The notes below the pieces were generated by a model, which was not told the DNA's origin, searched no databases, and saw only the letters and a list, made by a program, of their open reading frames with translations. DNA of 64,000 bases from Muscardinus avellanarius. Taxonomy: Eukaryota; Chordata; Mammalia; Rodentia; Gliridae. The stretch is from the NCBI GenBank assembly GCA_963383645.1, contig OY726564.1, positions 111,577,040 to 111,641,039 of the forward strand. Reading direction: 5' to 3'. Of the stretch, positions 1-11,069 are shown one piece after another. Within the stretch, counting starts at the first letter, position 1. Every line of letters starts with the position of its first letter. The translations under genes and the position numbers were made by a program.

Positions 1-30
1 CCACCTACCTACTGGTATTTCTGTTTCTCT

Positions 31-127
31 CTCCTTCCTTCCTTCCTTCCTTCCTTCCTTCCTTCCTTCCTTCCTTCCTTCCTTCCTCCCTCCCTCCCTC
101 CCTCCCTTCCTCCCTTCCTTCTTTCCT
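31..127. repeat. (CCTT)n microsatellite grading to (CCCT)n
   Basis: About 97 bp of pyrimidine-only tetranucleotide repeats. They sit at the 3' end of the adjacent antisense SINE and replace its usual tail, so they probably grew from it. Confidence 0.95.
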
Positions 128-130
128 TCT

Positions 131-313
131 GAACCCAGGGCTATTTTACCTCCAAGCTACATCCCCAGCCCTTTTTATTTTTTGTTGTAAAACAGGGTCT
201 CACTGGAAGTCTGAAAGTCTTGCCACCCTGCCGGGGCTGGTCCCAAACCTGCGATCCTCCTGTCTGAGCCTCACAAATACTGGGATTACAGGCATGCGTT
301 ACCACACCCAGCT
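131..313 (-). mobile_element. B1-ID composite SINE, antisense
   Basis: Antisense copy reading from an ID-type tail (gaacccagg) to a B1 start (cacacccagctg). The first few ID bases are lost to the neighbouring CCTT expansion. It lacks the preserved CpGs of young copies. Confidence 0.85.
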
Positions 314-318
314 GACTT

Positions 319-1200
319 CTTCTTTTTTTTTTAAGGTATTTATGAATAGGATTTCTAAAAGCCTGCATTAATCTGGGGGAAGATACACTTAGAATTTCAA
401 GGAGATATTGAAACTTAGTGTTTATAGGATACTATGTACCATTTTCCAACTTAGTGAAAGTAAACATCTGCATAAGTCCCCAGATGCTTCAGGATGGAGA
501 AATGCAGGCCTGCCGTCACTCTGGCAACTTCTCGCTCTAAAAGGTCCCATCTCGTCCTCCTCCTGAGTCTTCTGAAATAAAACGCACACCTATTTTTAAT
601 CCCCACGTGTCCTGCTCCGCACCACTGTGAAACAGACCCAGACCACTGCTGAGGAAGTTCAGCTGCTGAATTCCGCCCCTGCTCTCCGTCAACCTGGCTG
701 TGCTGACAGCCCCTGGGGACCTGTGACCAAAACGGCCTGGGCGGGGGGTTAACACATCGAGGTTTTTACCCCAAGAACCAACACGAAAAACAGCCACAGA
801 GGCACGGCCGGCCATTTCCCCCAAGTTTTGTTTCTCTGAATTCATTACCTTGGACCATTAGCTTCTTCCTAGAATTTGCTACACTAATGAATTCAAAGAA
901 ACGAAGAGTGCACTATCTCACAGGCCTCTTCATCTCGCTTTTCTCTCTCCTCCAGAAAAAGGGCCGCGCGCCTGTAACATTCGAGAACTCCCGTGGGGGC
1001 AGACAGCTGCTTTGTCCTCGCTGCGGGCATCTGATGAGAATGATCAAAAGTATGCATCCTCCAACCCCAACACATCTCGATGGGTCTGTACAGACAGATG
1101 TTCACGGTTCCCTTTAATAGGAAACAAAAGCGCTGAGGGTATCTGTTAAACATGCAGATTTCTAGGGCGACACCTTCAGAGAATCTTGTCTCTAACATGG
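319..1200. other. intronic sequence, nothing recognised
   Basis: No repeat family, exon or RNA gene was recognised. Short open frames on both strands have no similarity I know and no splice context. Confidence 0.6.
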
Positions 1201-1204
1201 GCCT

Positions 1205-1690
1205 CTAGAATTTTTAGGCTTGATAAAGCACTCCCCACATGGCTACTGCACCCCACTATGTTTAACTTTTGGGGGAATTTCCAAACAGTTTCCAATGTGG
1301 CTGCACCATTTTACCCCCCCCCCCCATAATTCATGACATCTCCAATTTCTCTACATCTTCCCACCTGTTTCTGTCTAGCTTTCTGATGATAGCCATCCTA
1401 GCGGGCCTGAAGAAGTATCTCATTGTGGTTTTGACTTGCATTTTGCTCATGTCTAACGATATTAAACATCCTTTCATGCCCTTAGGGGCAATTTGCATAT
1501 CTTCTTTGGGAAAATAGCAATTAAGATCCTTTCCCTATTTCCAAATTGAACTTTTTTTATTGAGTTGTAAGAATTCCTCTTTTATTCTAGATATAAGACC
1601 CTTACCACAGATGTGACTTGCAAATCCTTTTTCCCACATGATTTCCCCCAGATTCTTGGCCGGTTTTATCAGCACCCTTGAGACACCCAC
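1205..1690 (-). mobile_element. old L1 ORF2 fragment, antisense
   Basis: The + strand reads like the antisense of the L1 ORF2 C-terminal region, for example atctcattgtggttttgactt followed downstream by gatataagacccttaccaca. It has many substitutions and a C homopolymer, so it is an old L1M-type remnant. Confidence 0.75.
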
Positions 1691-1699
1691 AGGGATTTC

Positions 1700-2726
1700 A
1701 CATCGGCGGCTCTGGGTGTCGACCGTCCTCTCTCAGCCTGCTATCACTGGAGGACTGTTTTGTTGTTGCTAGAACAGCGTGTGAAGACACACGTCAATAC
1801 TAAGGCTCTCGAAATGGAAGGGCTTGTTAATGTTAGGAGCTGAGTGGGCGCTAACCGTGGCGGCAGATAAGCCAGGGCGGTGGACTCGCTCCTCTACCAT
1901 CCCCTTCTCACACACTGCACCTTCCTTCTGGCACTCGGCGGCCAAGAGTGGAGGACGGTCCTTGTACTACAAGTCTGAGGAATGAGGCAAGAATCCTCAG
2001 GGCACAGTGATGCCAACAGGTGGTCACTCCACTTCGGTGGAGAGAACTGTCCACCTGACTCATGATGGGGAGAGCTTGGGGGGCAGTGCTATAGGTTTTC
2101 TTTCCCTCTCTTCTTTATTCTGATAAGATCTGAAAAACTATGCAAGGTAAAACTGAGTACCTGAAATAGAGGCCAAATCCTCAGAAAATGACAAGGGGAA
2201 GGAGTGAAAGCGAAGGGCCAGAGACAGGGAGCTGGAGGGGCCAGTAAGAGAGAGAAGGCTTCCCAGAGGGGCTGCTGGAGCTTCTACAAAGGGGGCTGAA
2301 TGTGAGAGTTGGGGTTGCCCTGGAGAGCAGGTGGGAGGGGGAGGATGCTACCCCGCCTGCTCCCCCTGACAACCACAGGTGCCTGGAGCTTGGGGAACAC
2401 TCACTCTATCCCCCTTCGGGACTCACTGGGGCGACCCATCTCGAGTAGCGGTGGGCGCTGGACTGTATCCTTCAGTACTGGAATGTATCGTTACACTTTT
2501 CTGATATTAAAGAGGAGTGCCTCCAAGAACAAGAAGAGTTTGTAAAATTTCCATGTCGTTGACTAGGAGACATAAACAGAAAGCAACAATACTGATTTTG
2601 GGGGAAAAAAAGTTCTGGAGCATGATTACGTTACACACTGGATTGAGCAGAGAAGGTAGCAGGTGGTTTCTAAAGGTGATCTGTTTTTTCAGAAGCCTGA
2701 AAATTGCTCCTGTCAAGTGGATTTCA

Positions 2727-2728
<2 letters not shown>
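1700..2728. other. intronic sequence, nothing recognised
   Basis: About 1 kb of unique-looking sequence up to the (GT)n tract. No coding or repeat signature was recognised. Confidence 0.6.

Positions 2729-2773
<45 letters not shown>
2729..2773. repeat. (GT)n microsatellite
   Basis: About 22 GT units directly abutting the 3' (ID) end of the antisense SINE that follows. Confidence 0.97.
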
Positions 2774-2775
<2 letters not shown>

Positions 2776-2976
2776 GTACTGGAGGTGGAACTCTGAGGCT
2801 TTCTACCCCCAGACTACACTCCCAGACCTTTTTTTTAATATTTTATTTGGAAACAGGGTCTCACTAAGTTGCTGAGAGCCTCACTAAGTAGCTGAGGCTG
2901 GCTTTGAACCCGTGCGATCCTCCTGTCTCAGCCTCCCAAGCGCAGGGATTACAAGTGTGTGCCACCACTCCCGGCT
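2774..2976 (-). mobile_element. B1-ID composite SINE, antisense, long form
   Basis: Full-length antisense copy of the long form, with the segment that becomes CAGCTACTTAGTGAGGCTCTCAGC still present in the B1 half. The ID tail ends at the GT tract. Confidence 0.92.
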
Positions 2977-3183
2977 GATTGTGATCAGCAATACTGGTTT
3001 CAACCCATCAACATTTATTTTAAGCTATTTACTTTTCAAGTTGAAAAATTATTAGCTATTAAGACAAAAGATGCTTTGAGTCTATTTAATGGAAAAACAG
3101 GAGGCACGTAATCTAGGTATTTTTTGGTACTATAACATATCTATTTCCAGCCTTTTACAGTCATATGTTACTATTTATAAATT

Positions 3184-3371
3184 TGGGTATGTTGATGCAT
3201 ACTTGTTATCCCAGTATTTGAGAGACTGAGACAGGAGGATCATGAATTGGAGATCAGCCTCAGCAATTTATGGAGCCCTCTGCAAGTTAGTGAATCCCTG
3301 GTTCAAAAAAAGGGGGGGATGTGGGTATAGTTCAGAGGTAAAATAGTCCTGGGTTCAGTCCCCAATACAAC
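3184..3371 (+). mobile_element. B1-ID composite SINE, old
   Basis: Sense copy from tgttgatgcatacttg to the ID tail ccccaatacaac, then an (AAAT)-rich tail to about 3410. CpGs are decayed. Confidence 0.85.
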
Positions 3372-3410
3372 TAACTAAATATATAATAAATAAATAAATA
3401 AATAATTTAA

Positions 3411-4368
3411 AATCAATTTATAGAGTAACAGAAATTCTGAAACTAAGGACACACTAATTTCCCCCTGTATTAAGAACTCTGATGGACACAATGGACTCAG
3501 AACCAGCTGTCAGATAGCAAGCCAGGAGACTAGCCTAAAGTAGTATGTACTGACTTCACTGGAATAAAACGAGCATGACCATACCATGCCTTAAGTAAGA
3601 AGTACATGGTTAGATGCTTTAAGTACCTTATATAAGAAGCAACTAAATGCCTTAAATAAGAAACAACTACCAGGCTTTGACATGGCCCAAGCCGTAATCC
3701 AATGGGTCAACAAGCCAGTGGACCAGCCGGAAATTGTTCTATTCAATTATGGGATATTTTTCTGGCATTATTCCTCAGAAAAGAAGAGCTAAATGGGCTA
3801 CCCTGCTAGAACATGGACGAAAAGCAAAATGTCAAGTGGACTTCTGATAAATAAGAGCCTCTGAATGCTCTGGTGAGGTAGCCCGAGAGCAGCCGACAGA
3901 CGGTCCTATCACACTTCTTCTGAACTAATGCAATCAGCGATTCTAGAACGGGGAGCTGGACAGCACGGGCTGGCAGCAATTCTAGTACTGGTATGTCTCC
4001 ACCGAATTACGAGGCCCTGGGGCAGTGAGGAAAAGGTCAAAGCATCATTTGGTTAAAAGGCCACACAAGGGATGCGGATAATAAAGTACCTGGGAAGGGC
4101 AGCCAGGAAGGATGCCGGGGCGAGCAGCGATTTATCATGGAGAGATCCGGCTACACACAGCAGGAGCCTGGGAACGAGAGCAACGGTCTTGGAACGAGAC
4201 CCCCAGACCCGATGCTGAGAACTGTGAGACCTCAGCCTTCAAACGGCAGGAGGTAATGAGGGTTGCTTAAGAGACACAAAAGCAGCTGCTTATTTGCTAT
4301 GGAGATGAAGGACAAGAACAATCAGAATCCCTGGCTGTGTGAATTAAAAAAAAAAAAAACCCTCTTTC
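3411..4368. other. intronic sequence, nothing recognised
   Basis: About 1 kb with scattered CpGs, denser at 4040-4215. No exon, RNA gene or repeat was assigned. Confidence 0.55.
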
Positions 4369-4570
4369 AGCTGGGCGTGGTGGCACACACTTGTAATCCC
4401 CGCGCTTGGGAGGCTGAGACAGGAGGATCGCGCAGGTTCGAAGCCAGCCTCAGCTACTCAGTGAGGCTCTCAGCAACTTAGTGAGACCCTGTTTCCAAAT
4501 AAAATACAAAAAAGGTCTGGGAGTATAGCCCGGAGGTAGAAAGCCTCTGGGTTCCACCCCTAGTACCACC
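4369..4570 (+). mobile_element. B1-ID composite SINE, long form, young-looking
   Basis: Sense copy with aatccccgcgcttggg and a perfect Pol III B box (GGTTCGAAGCC). The long-form segment CAGCTACTCAGTGAGGCTC is kept and the ID tail is of the ordinary gggttccacccc type. Confidence 0.95.
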
Positions 4571-4585
4571 AAAAAATAAAAAATA

Positions 4586-5190
4586 AGAATAAATAAAACC
4601 TCTTTCTAAATTGGCCAGTTATCCAAGGAAAACGGAGGCCAGCTCTGTGCCTGGAGCAGAACAAGGTATGTCATTTCTAGTACAGCGTGTGGCCCGACAT
4701 CCTCTTCTTGTTCATAAAGCCGACCAGAATCCTATCCTCAAATCTGAGACAAGCAGGAAGCTTGAGAATCTTCCAGCTAAAACGGGGTCTGTCTGAGCAG
4801 GATAGCAACAGCAAGTAACTCCTCTTTACTAGAAGGTTTCATTTCCAGTTTATTGCCAAGGGGTACTGTACAGCCCTTGTTTATAAATGAGAGGACTGTC
4901 GTTACTAAAACCACAGCGTAGGTCTCTCGACAAGTTATCACCTAAAATGATGCCCTCACAATGCAATCTGCACACAATAAAAAGCATTCTAATACTGCAC
5001 GTAGTTTGCAGGTACTCATTAAGATAATTTACATAGGTCAACACCCGCCTGCTAAAAGTATGCCATGAAAATGGTTTGGAAAAATGATCTGGAATACGGC
5101 AACCATTTCAAGTCCAAGGAGCAAAGAACATTTTTAAAAGTTATACCCTATTTTACAATTCCATTCCCCACTCTAATTAAATAAATACCT
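4586..5190. other. intronic sequence, nothing recognised
   Basis: Unique-looking sequence between two SINEs; no feature was supported. Confidence 0.55.
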
Positions 5191-5226
5191 ACAGCCTGGT
5201 TTATTTGTTTTTTTTGTTTGTTTTTT

Positions 5227-5415
5227 GGTGGTATTGGGGTTCCCGGAAGCCATTCTACCTCCGGGCTACACTCCCAGACCTATTTTATACTTTTTTTTTT
5301 TTTAAATTTGGAAACAGGGTCTCCTAAGCCAGCACGGCTGACTTCGAACCTGCGCGATCCTCCTGTCTCCGCCTCCCAAGCGCGGGGATTGCAAGTATGT
5401 GCCACCGTGCCCGGC
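5227..5415 (-). mobile_element. B1-ID SINE, short palindrome subfamily
   Basis: Antisense copy of the short subfamily: the altered tail ggggttcccggaagcc and the internal aagccagcacggctgactt palindrome are both present. An imperfect TSD (acagcctggttt on the left, acagcctgtttt on the right) flanks it. Confidence 0.93.
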
Positions 5416-5426
5416 TAACAGCCTGT

Positions 5427-5681
5427 TTTTAAGATGCATGAATTTTATTTAGTAAATACTAGATGTATCGAATTTAAACCTACAAGCCACATACACACTA
5501 GAAGTACTTTATTATGCCATCTTCACCAGTGTGCCTTCTTAGGAAATCTGCCCCCATATACAGCTCTTGCTAAGTAGGCTGAGGTCATGTGACTCGCCCT
5601 GGTCCAATCCCTTGCACTGGCCCCAGATGATACAAACCTATCACCTATGACTAAGCAGACTTTTTTTTATTTTTTATTTTT
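5427..5681. other. intronic sequence, nothing recognised
   Basis: Short unique stretch between SINEs. Confidence 0.5.
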
Positions 5682-5849
5682 GCAGTACTGAGGATTGAAT
5701 CCAGGGAAATCTACTGAGCTGAATTTCTAGCCTTTTTTATTTTGAGACAAAGTCTTGCTAATTTACCCAGGTTGGCCTTGAAAATGTGATTTTCCTGCCT
5801 CAGCCTCACAAGTCACTGGGATTATGGGCATGCACCACTGTGCCCAGCC
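5682..5849 (-). mobile_element. old B1-ID type SINE, antisense
   Basis: Diverged antisense copy from gcagtactgaggattgaat to gcaccactgtgcccagcc. Confidence 0.8.
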
Positions 5850-5882
5850 ATGTAGAATTACTCTAAAATATGTATAAGACCA

Positions 5883-5999
5883 ACTGGGTGCCATGGCACA
5901 AACCTGTAATCCCAGTACTGGGGAGGCCGAGACAAGAAGATCGCAAGTTCAAGGCCAGCTTTAGCAAGTTAGGGAGATACTGTTTCAAAATAAAAGGGG
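5883..5999 (+). mobile_element. B1 half of a SINE, interrupted
   Basis: Sense B1 half that ends in an A-rich linker and the first bases of an ID module (ggggctgggg). A second SINE begins immediately after, so this copy appears cut short by it. Confidence 0.75.
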
Positions 6000-6009
6000 C
6001 TGGGGTGAG

Positions 6010-6238
6010 CCCGGTATGGTGGTACACACCTGTAATCCCGGTACTTGGGAGGCTGAGACAGAAAGATTACACATTTGCAGCCAGCCGCCACTTAATGAGG
6101 CCCTCTGGACCTTATGGAGTCCCTGTTTCACAACAAGAATAAAATAGCGTTGAGTATAGCTGATAGCTGATAGAATAATAGCTGATAGAATAATAGCTGA
6201 GAGATAGAATGTCTCTGGGTTCAAGTCCCAGCACCACA
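6010..6238 (+). mobile_element. B1-ID composite SINE with linker duplication
   Basis: Sense copy whose linker carries a small tandem duplication of a tagctgatagaataa unit at about 6159-6202. The ID tail ends gttcaagtcccagcaccac. Confidence 0.82.
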
Positions 6239-6253
6239 CAAAACAATAAAGAT

Positions 6254-6345
6254 GAGTGAGAGTATAGCTGAGTCACACAACACCCTTGAGTTTAGTACCA
6301 CGCGCGTGCGCACGTGCACACACACACACACACACACACTCACAC
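6254..6345 (+). repeat. ID-module remnant running into (CA)n
   Basis: An eroded ID module (agtatagctgagtcac to agtaccac) is followed by a CG-interspersed and then pure CA tract to about 6345. Confidence 0.65.
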
Positions 6346-6349
6346 ACAC

Positions 6350-6815
6350 TGTGTAAGACCAATCAAATTCTTCCAGGAATTTTCTCTAACAGAAACATGA
6401 AGAGATTGCTAAATGTTATTGGCATAAGAGCGGAAATACCATGAAGACCTTTCTGAGATATTTTTATGCCTTTTACAAACCAAAGCCACAAAGAAGTAGG
6501 TCAGGAAAGGAGAGGCCGTCTGATTCACAGAGTGATGGGTGGCCTGGCACGGCTTTGGGGCTGTCCTTCCTGGGGAGCACGGTCCCCAGGATTTCCTCTA
6601 GAGTCAGAATAAACCGCCACTGGATTTGAGCTACTATGTCTGGGTTTCTGTTTCTTAAAATATCTTAACTAAAGTGAAGGGAATTCCTAAAGGCATTGAC
6701 TTACTGTCCTTGTACAACTCAAGAGGTCTATTATTTTTTAGCCTGTAAGACTTAAGTGACAGTGATTAGAATGATCAGCATATTTTTGTCCACTGATACT
6801 TCATTCCTATTTTCT
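6350..6815. other. intronic sequence, nothing recognised
   Basis: No exon or repeat was recognised in this stretch. Confidence 0.5.
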
Positions 6816-7026
6816 TCAACAGATATTTTGTGTGTAGCTATCACATGTCAAGTTATATACTAGGGATTGAGTAGTACCGAAAAAAGGTCTTTCTTTTTAA
6901 AAATTCATAACCTACTCGGTGAAAAAGACATTTAGAAAAATGCAAAGTAGATAAATAAATGATCACTAACTACAGGGCAACATTGGAAAAGGTAAAAGGA
7001 AGGACCCGTTTAAGGGAGAGATCAAG

Positions 7027-7277
7027 TGGGCGTGGTGCTGTGTGCCTGTGATCCCAGTACTTGGGAGGCTGAGACAGGAGGTTTGCGGCCAGCCTCAGCT
7101 ACTTCATGAAGCCCTCTGCAATTCAGTGAGACCCTGTTTCAAAATTTAAAAAATAAAATAAAATAAAATAGGGCTGGGAGTGTGGCTTGGAAGTACCCTG
7201 TTTTAAAATTAAAAAAAAATAAAATAAAATAGGGCTGGGAGTGTGGCTTGGAGGTAGAATGTCCCAGATTCTATCCC

Positions 7278-7326
<49 letters not shown>

Positions 7327-7329
7327 AAT
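7027..7329 (+). mobile_element. B1-ID composite SINE with duplicated ID module
   Basis: Sense copy flanked by an 11-bp TSD with one mismatch (gagagatcaag at 7016-7026, gagcgatcaag at 7330-7340). The linker plus start of the ID module (aaaataaaatagggctgggagtgtggcttgg) occurs twice, at about 7150-7191 and 7210-7252. The (CA)n tail lies inside the TSDs, so it belongs to the insertion. Confidence 0.88.
7280..7325. repeat. (CA)n microsatellite in SINE tail
   Basis: About 23 CA units, inside the TSDs of the SINE at 7027-7329. Confidence 0.96.
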
Positions 7330-7699
7330 GAGCGATCAAGGAACACTTCTTAGAGGAAGTGGCCGGTAAAGGGTAAAGAACATGTTTTAGGCACAAGGGA
7401 AAAAACACAAATGTTTTCAACTTTGGAAAGGCCAGTCTGGAGGTGCAGGGAGCGATAAAAAGAAGACAGACTCTGAGACATCATTGTGGGGAAAGGAAGG
7501 GCAAGACTACCGACCCAGCGCGCAAAACAATCTAAGTATTATGTGCTGGCAAACCACACAAGGGTTTTCAGCAGAGGAGTGACGCGATCTGATAGGTGGT
7601 GTGTAGAATTCTCTGCGGATGCTTGGGAGGATAATGAGGATAAAAGAGCCAGGAAGATCAGTGTGAAGACCGTTAGGAGGTTACTGACCGAGAGATGAT

Positions 7700-9090
7700 G
7701 CCGACTAGGGCAGAGGAGGAAAGATTAAGCCTTATTTTGGAGATAGACTTGATAAGCCTGTGAGCATAATAATATTTTCCAAATACGTTCAATTGCAAAT
7801 TGTTCAGAGATACATGTGCATGTAATAAAAATCTAAGCATGCACAGGAACGCTACATGCTGAATTCTGTACATCAGTTCTTTGGGGAAGGCAAAAGGGTG
7901 TGGTCAGGAAGAGAAAAATATAAAGCTTTTCATTCTTGTTGGTACTGTTTTATTTCTTAACCGGTCAGATATGAGTGGAGTGTATGTCTTAAAGCTTCCT
8001 TGAGTTTTTTTTAAATATTTAGTCATAAACTTAAAAAGCATATGTCTAGTTTATTCAATCCATGTATACATATTTTAACTGCTCTGAGTTTTTCTGCAAT
8101 CAAAAAATATACTAAAAAGTAACTTCATTTACCATAATTGATTAGGAACTGAAATTTTTTTTTTAGTGGACAAAAACCTACCACCACAGAACATTAAGTC
8201 AGTGAACCCTGTTCTGATCATGAGTACTAAGCACATCGCCTTTCATTTCTTTAGTTTATTGCCATCTATTTTATTTCACTGTGGCAATAGTAAATAGAAA
8301 TGAAATTGTAGAGACAGTTTTTTGGGTCCTGAAGATTTCTGTGGAAAAGTAAAACTTTCAAATCGCCCCTACGGTTCTTTGTTGGTTAGCCATGGCCTTG
8401 CCCTGTCCCCTTCTACTCTTGTAGCCAATTATTTCTCTTAAGAGTTTTCAGAAATGAGTGTTTGGTAAGGGCTTAATATTCCTTATATCAGCTCATGCCA
8501 ATGAGTTTTTCTGGGAGGCCTCGGGGGTAAAAAGAGAGAATGTTATATAATGAATCTACTCTTCAGCTAACTTCAGAGGACTGCCTTGAAAGGGGAATCA
8601 TCCCTGGTGGTATTTAATCAGATAATGTAGAACTGTCATTTTTTCATCATCCTAAGAAGAACACAGAAGCAGAAGCAGAAGATGCACTCTAATTTGAAGG
8701 GTCAATGATTTCCTTAAATTTTGTGAAATACCAAGTTACTATATAAAGCTGTATATATTTGGTGCTCTAAAAATTGAACTATCTGGGAAGTCAACTTCAA
8801 ACACCAGCTGTCAGTTACCTGTCAGGACTAAGAGAAATCTTGGAGTTTTCTGCGTGTCTTTTATATGAAGGAAAAGGGGAAGAGGAAAAGAAACATGTTG
8901 GAGAGAAATTACTGGAATCATTACTGAGAAAGGAATAGAATGAAATTTCCCTTAAGGTCACTGGGTGAAATTTTGCTTTGAGCAAAGAAACCCCTCAGGT
9001 GTGTGTGGGGGTTAGAAGACTAGTAACCTGGAGAAAGTAAGAAGCAACTTGAAGGGCTGTAGCTGAGCAGCACGCAGAGCCGCATTATTA
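7700..9090. other. intronic sequence, nothing recognised
   Basis: 1.4 kb of AT-rich intron with no SINE at all, the longest SINE-free run in the first 13 kb. No conserved-exon or RNA signature was recognised. Confidence 0.55.
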
Positions 9091-9094
9091 ATCA

Positions 9095-9225
9095 CGGGGA
9101 TGCAGGCCCAGTGCTAAACATTTTACATCGCAGTCTCATTTAGTCCTTAACACAGCCTGGGAGCTAGGCTCTCAGTTCCCATCTGTAGGCAACCTCAGAA
9201 ATCAAGTGAATCACTCGGATCACTG
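9095..9225 (-). mobile_element. MIR-type fragment, antisense
   Basis: Diverged match to reverse-complement MIR: tacatcgcagtctcatttagtcc followed by gggagctaggctctcagttcccatctg. Confidence 0.6.
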
Positions 9226-9229
9226 AACG

Positions 9230-10355
9230 CTGTTTAATTGTAATCTGACCCAGGGTCTATCTAAAAGCACAACCTGCCCTTGACCACCTTTACTGCATAA
9301 AACCAATTCAGAGGGAAAGGCTCGCGCTCTTTCATAACGTGCTTGGCCAGTTATGTCTTTGACTTGAACATGTGCGTGTCCCAACCAGCGATTCCACCCG
9401 TCGGTGTTCGCCCACACAAGTGCTACCTACATTCACCTCCAAACGAGTTCAAGAGCGTCCACAGCGACGCTTACACGGAAACAACTTAACCATCCATCCT
9501 CGGGGGAATGGGAAACAGATAAACTACCCTCTAGTCACACAGAGCGATGAACAGAGACGCAAGGAAAAAGAAAATTGTGTGACTATAATTACTTAAGCTA
9601 GAAAAGTAATGGAGGGTAGGGAAAGTCCAGCCGGGGTCACTCCTTAGGGGCGCAGCTACTGAAAAGGGCAGTAAGGGGGGGCCTCTCAAATGCAAATGAT
9701 TCTCGCTTTTCCGATATGGGTGCTGGTTACCTTAGGATGTCCATTTTGTGGGAAAACACCAAGATTTATAATATTTTTCTACATTTTCTTTTAGTCTATT
9801 ATATGTCCAGAAAAAGTTAATTTAAGAAGTACAATGTTTTTATTCTTGGTGGTTAACATCACAATGTTTACGCTGTAAATGCTAATACATTTAGCCTTTC
9901 TCTTATCTCTCCAAAGTTATAAAGGCAGACCATAAAACATAGGCTTAAAATGATTTTTGTTTGAATTGCTGGCTAAAAGACAACCTACAGAGGGTTCTAT
10001 TCATCTTAACATTAGACAATGTATTTCTTTTGGGATCCTGTTGTCATCTGTCTTCAAGCAGACAAGAGAATTAACCTGGTTACCATATATTTGGGTTTAG
10101 GTAAACATTTTAAATAAAACTATTAATAACTTAGACTTCTTTTTTACTCAGACTGTGTTGTCAGAGTCTATAAGATTATTCATTTTCTGCTAAATTAACT
10201 TTATAGTCTTAGTCTCAGGATAAATGAGGAGATCTTTAAAAGCACACAATTAAGGAAAGCGTGACACGACAATATACCTTCAAGGTCTCCAATTTAATGT
10301 CCCTCCTTTTCTCTTTGCAGTAGAATCGTTGGGTGACATACAAGATACTTTGTGG
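9230..10355. other. intronic sequence, CpG-retaining at 9290-9500
   Basis: No gene or repeat was recognised. The part at about 9290-9500 carries roughly a dozen CpGs, more than its surroundings. Confidence 0.5.
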
Positions 10356-10357
10356 AC

Positions 10358-10445
10358 ATATATGTGTATATATGTAAACATACATACATATATATATATG
10401 TGTATATATATATATATATATACACATATATATATATGTATATTT
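10358..10445. repeat. (TA)n/(TACA)n self-complementary tract
   Basis: Alternating AT/AC runs read almost identically on both strands (acatatatatat and its mirror), so the tract could form a cruciform. Confidence 0.9.
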
Positions 10446-10449
10446 ATTG

Positions 10450-10820
10450 TCAGAAAGATGGACTTTGAAAAACCAACACTCCCATCTGAGAATTTTCCAG
10501 CCCTCCATTTGCAACTAAATATTAATTTAAACCATTAAGATTTGAGCTACTTTCTGAAAAAAGAGAAAACCTGACAAAAAACAACCACCAAGCAAATGAT
10601 CTATTTAAGACTCTGTTGACATTTCCTCTCTCGGAACACTTGATCACCTATGAAAGAATAGCTTTTGATATAAATATTTGATTAACTACAAGAAGGACAG
10701 GGCAAAGAGAAAACACAGACAGGCAGGAAGTAAAAGTTTATTCAAAATTTCCTTTGCAAAATAATCCTTGACAAAGACGAGTTAGTGGAAAGAATGAACA
10801 TCCTGAAACACACTACAATT
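10450..10820. other. intronic sequence, nothing recognised
   Basis: No feature was supported in this AT-rich stretch. Confidence 0.5.
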
Positions 10821-10853
10821 CTGTTTCCAGTAAGGTTTATTTTTTATTTTTTT

Positions 10854-11056
10854 GTGGTACTGGTGGGTGGAACCCAGGGGCTTTCTACCTCCGGGCTATA
10901 CTCCCCAGACCTATTTTATAGTTTATTTGGAAACAGGGTCTCCCTAAGTTGCCGAGAGCCTCACTCAGTAGCTGAGGCTGGCTTCGAACCTGCGCGATCC
11001 TCCTGTCTCCGCCTCCCAAGCGCGGGGATTACAAGCGTGCCCACCGCACCCGGCTG
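10854..11056 (-). mobile_element. B1-ID composite SINE, antisense, long form
   Basis: Full-length antisense copy with a perfect 12-bp TSD (tccagtaaggtt at 10826-10837 and 11057-11068). CpG-rich B1 start and perfect B box, consistent with a recent insertion. Confidence 0.96.
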
Positions 11057-11069
11057 TCCAGTAAGGTTG

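Larger units (their letters stand above)
6822..7690 (+). mobile_element. ancient L2/MER-type interspersed repeat, split by a SINE
   Basis: Two arms (6822-7015 and 7341-7690) match motifs of a very old mammalian dispersed repeat: gggcaacattggaaaaggtaa, ggccagtctggaggtgcagg, cagaggagtgacgcgatctga and gaccgttaggaggttactg. A SINE at 7027-7329 interrupts it. The family name is from memory and not secure. Confidence 0.5.
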
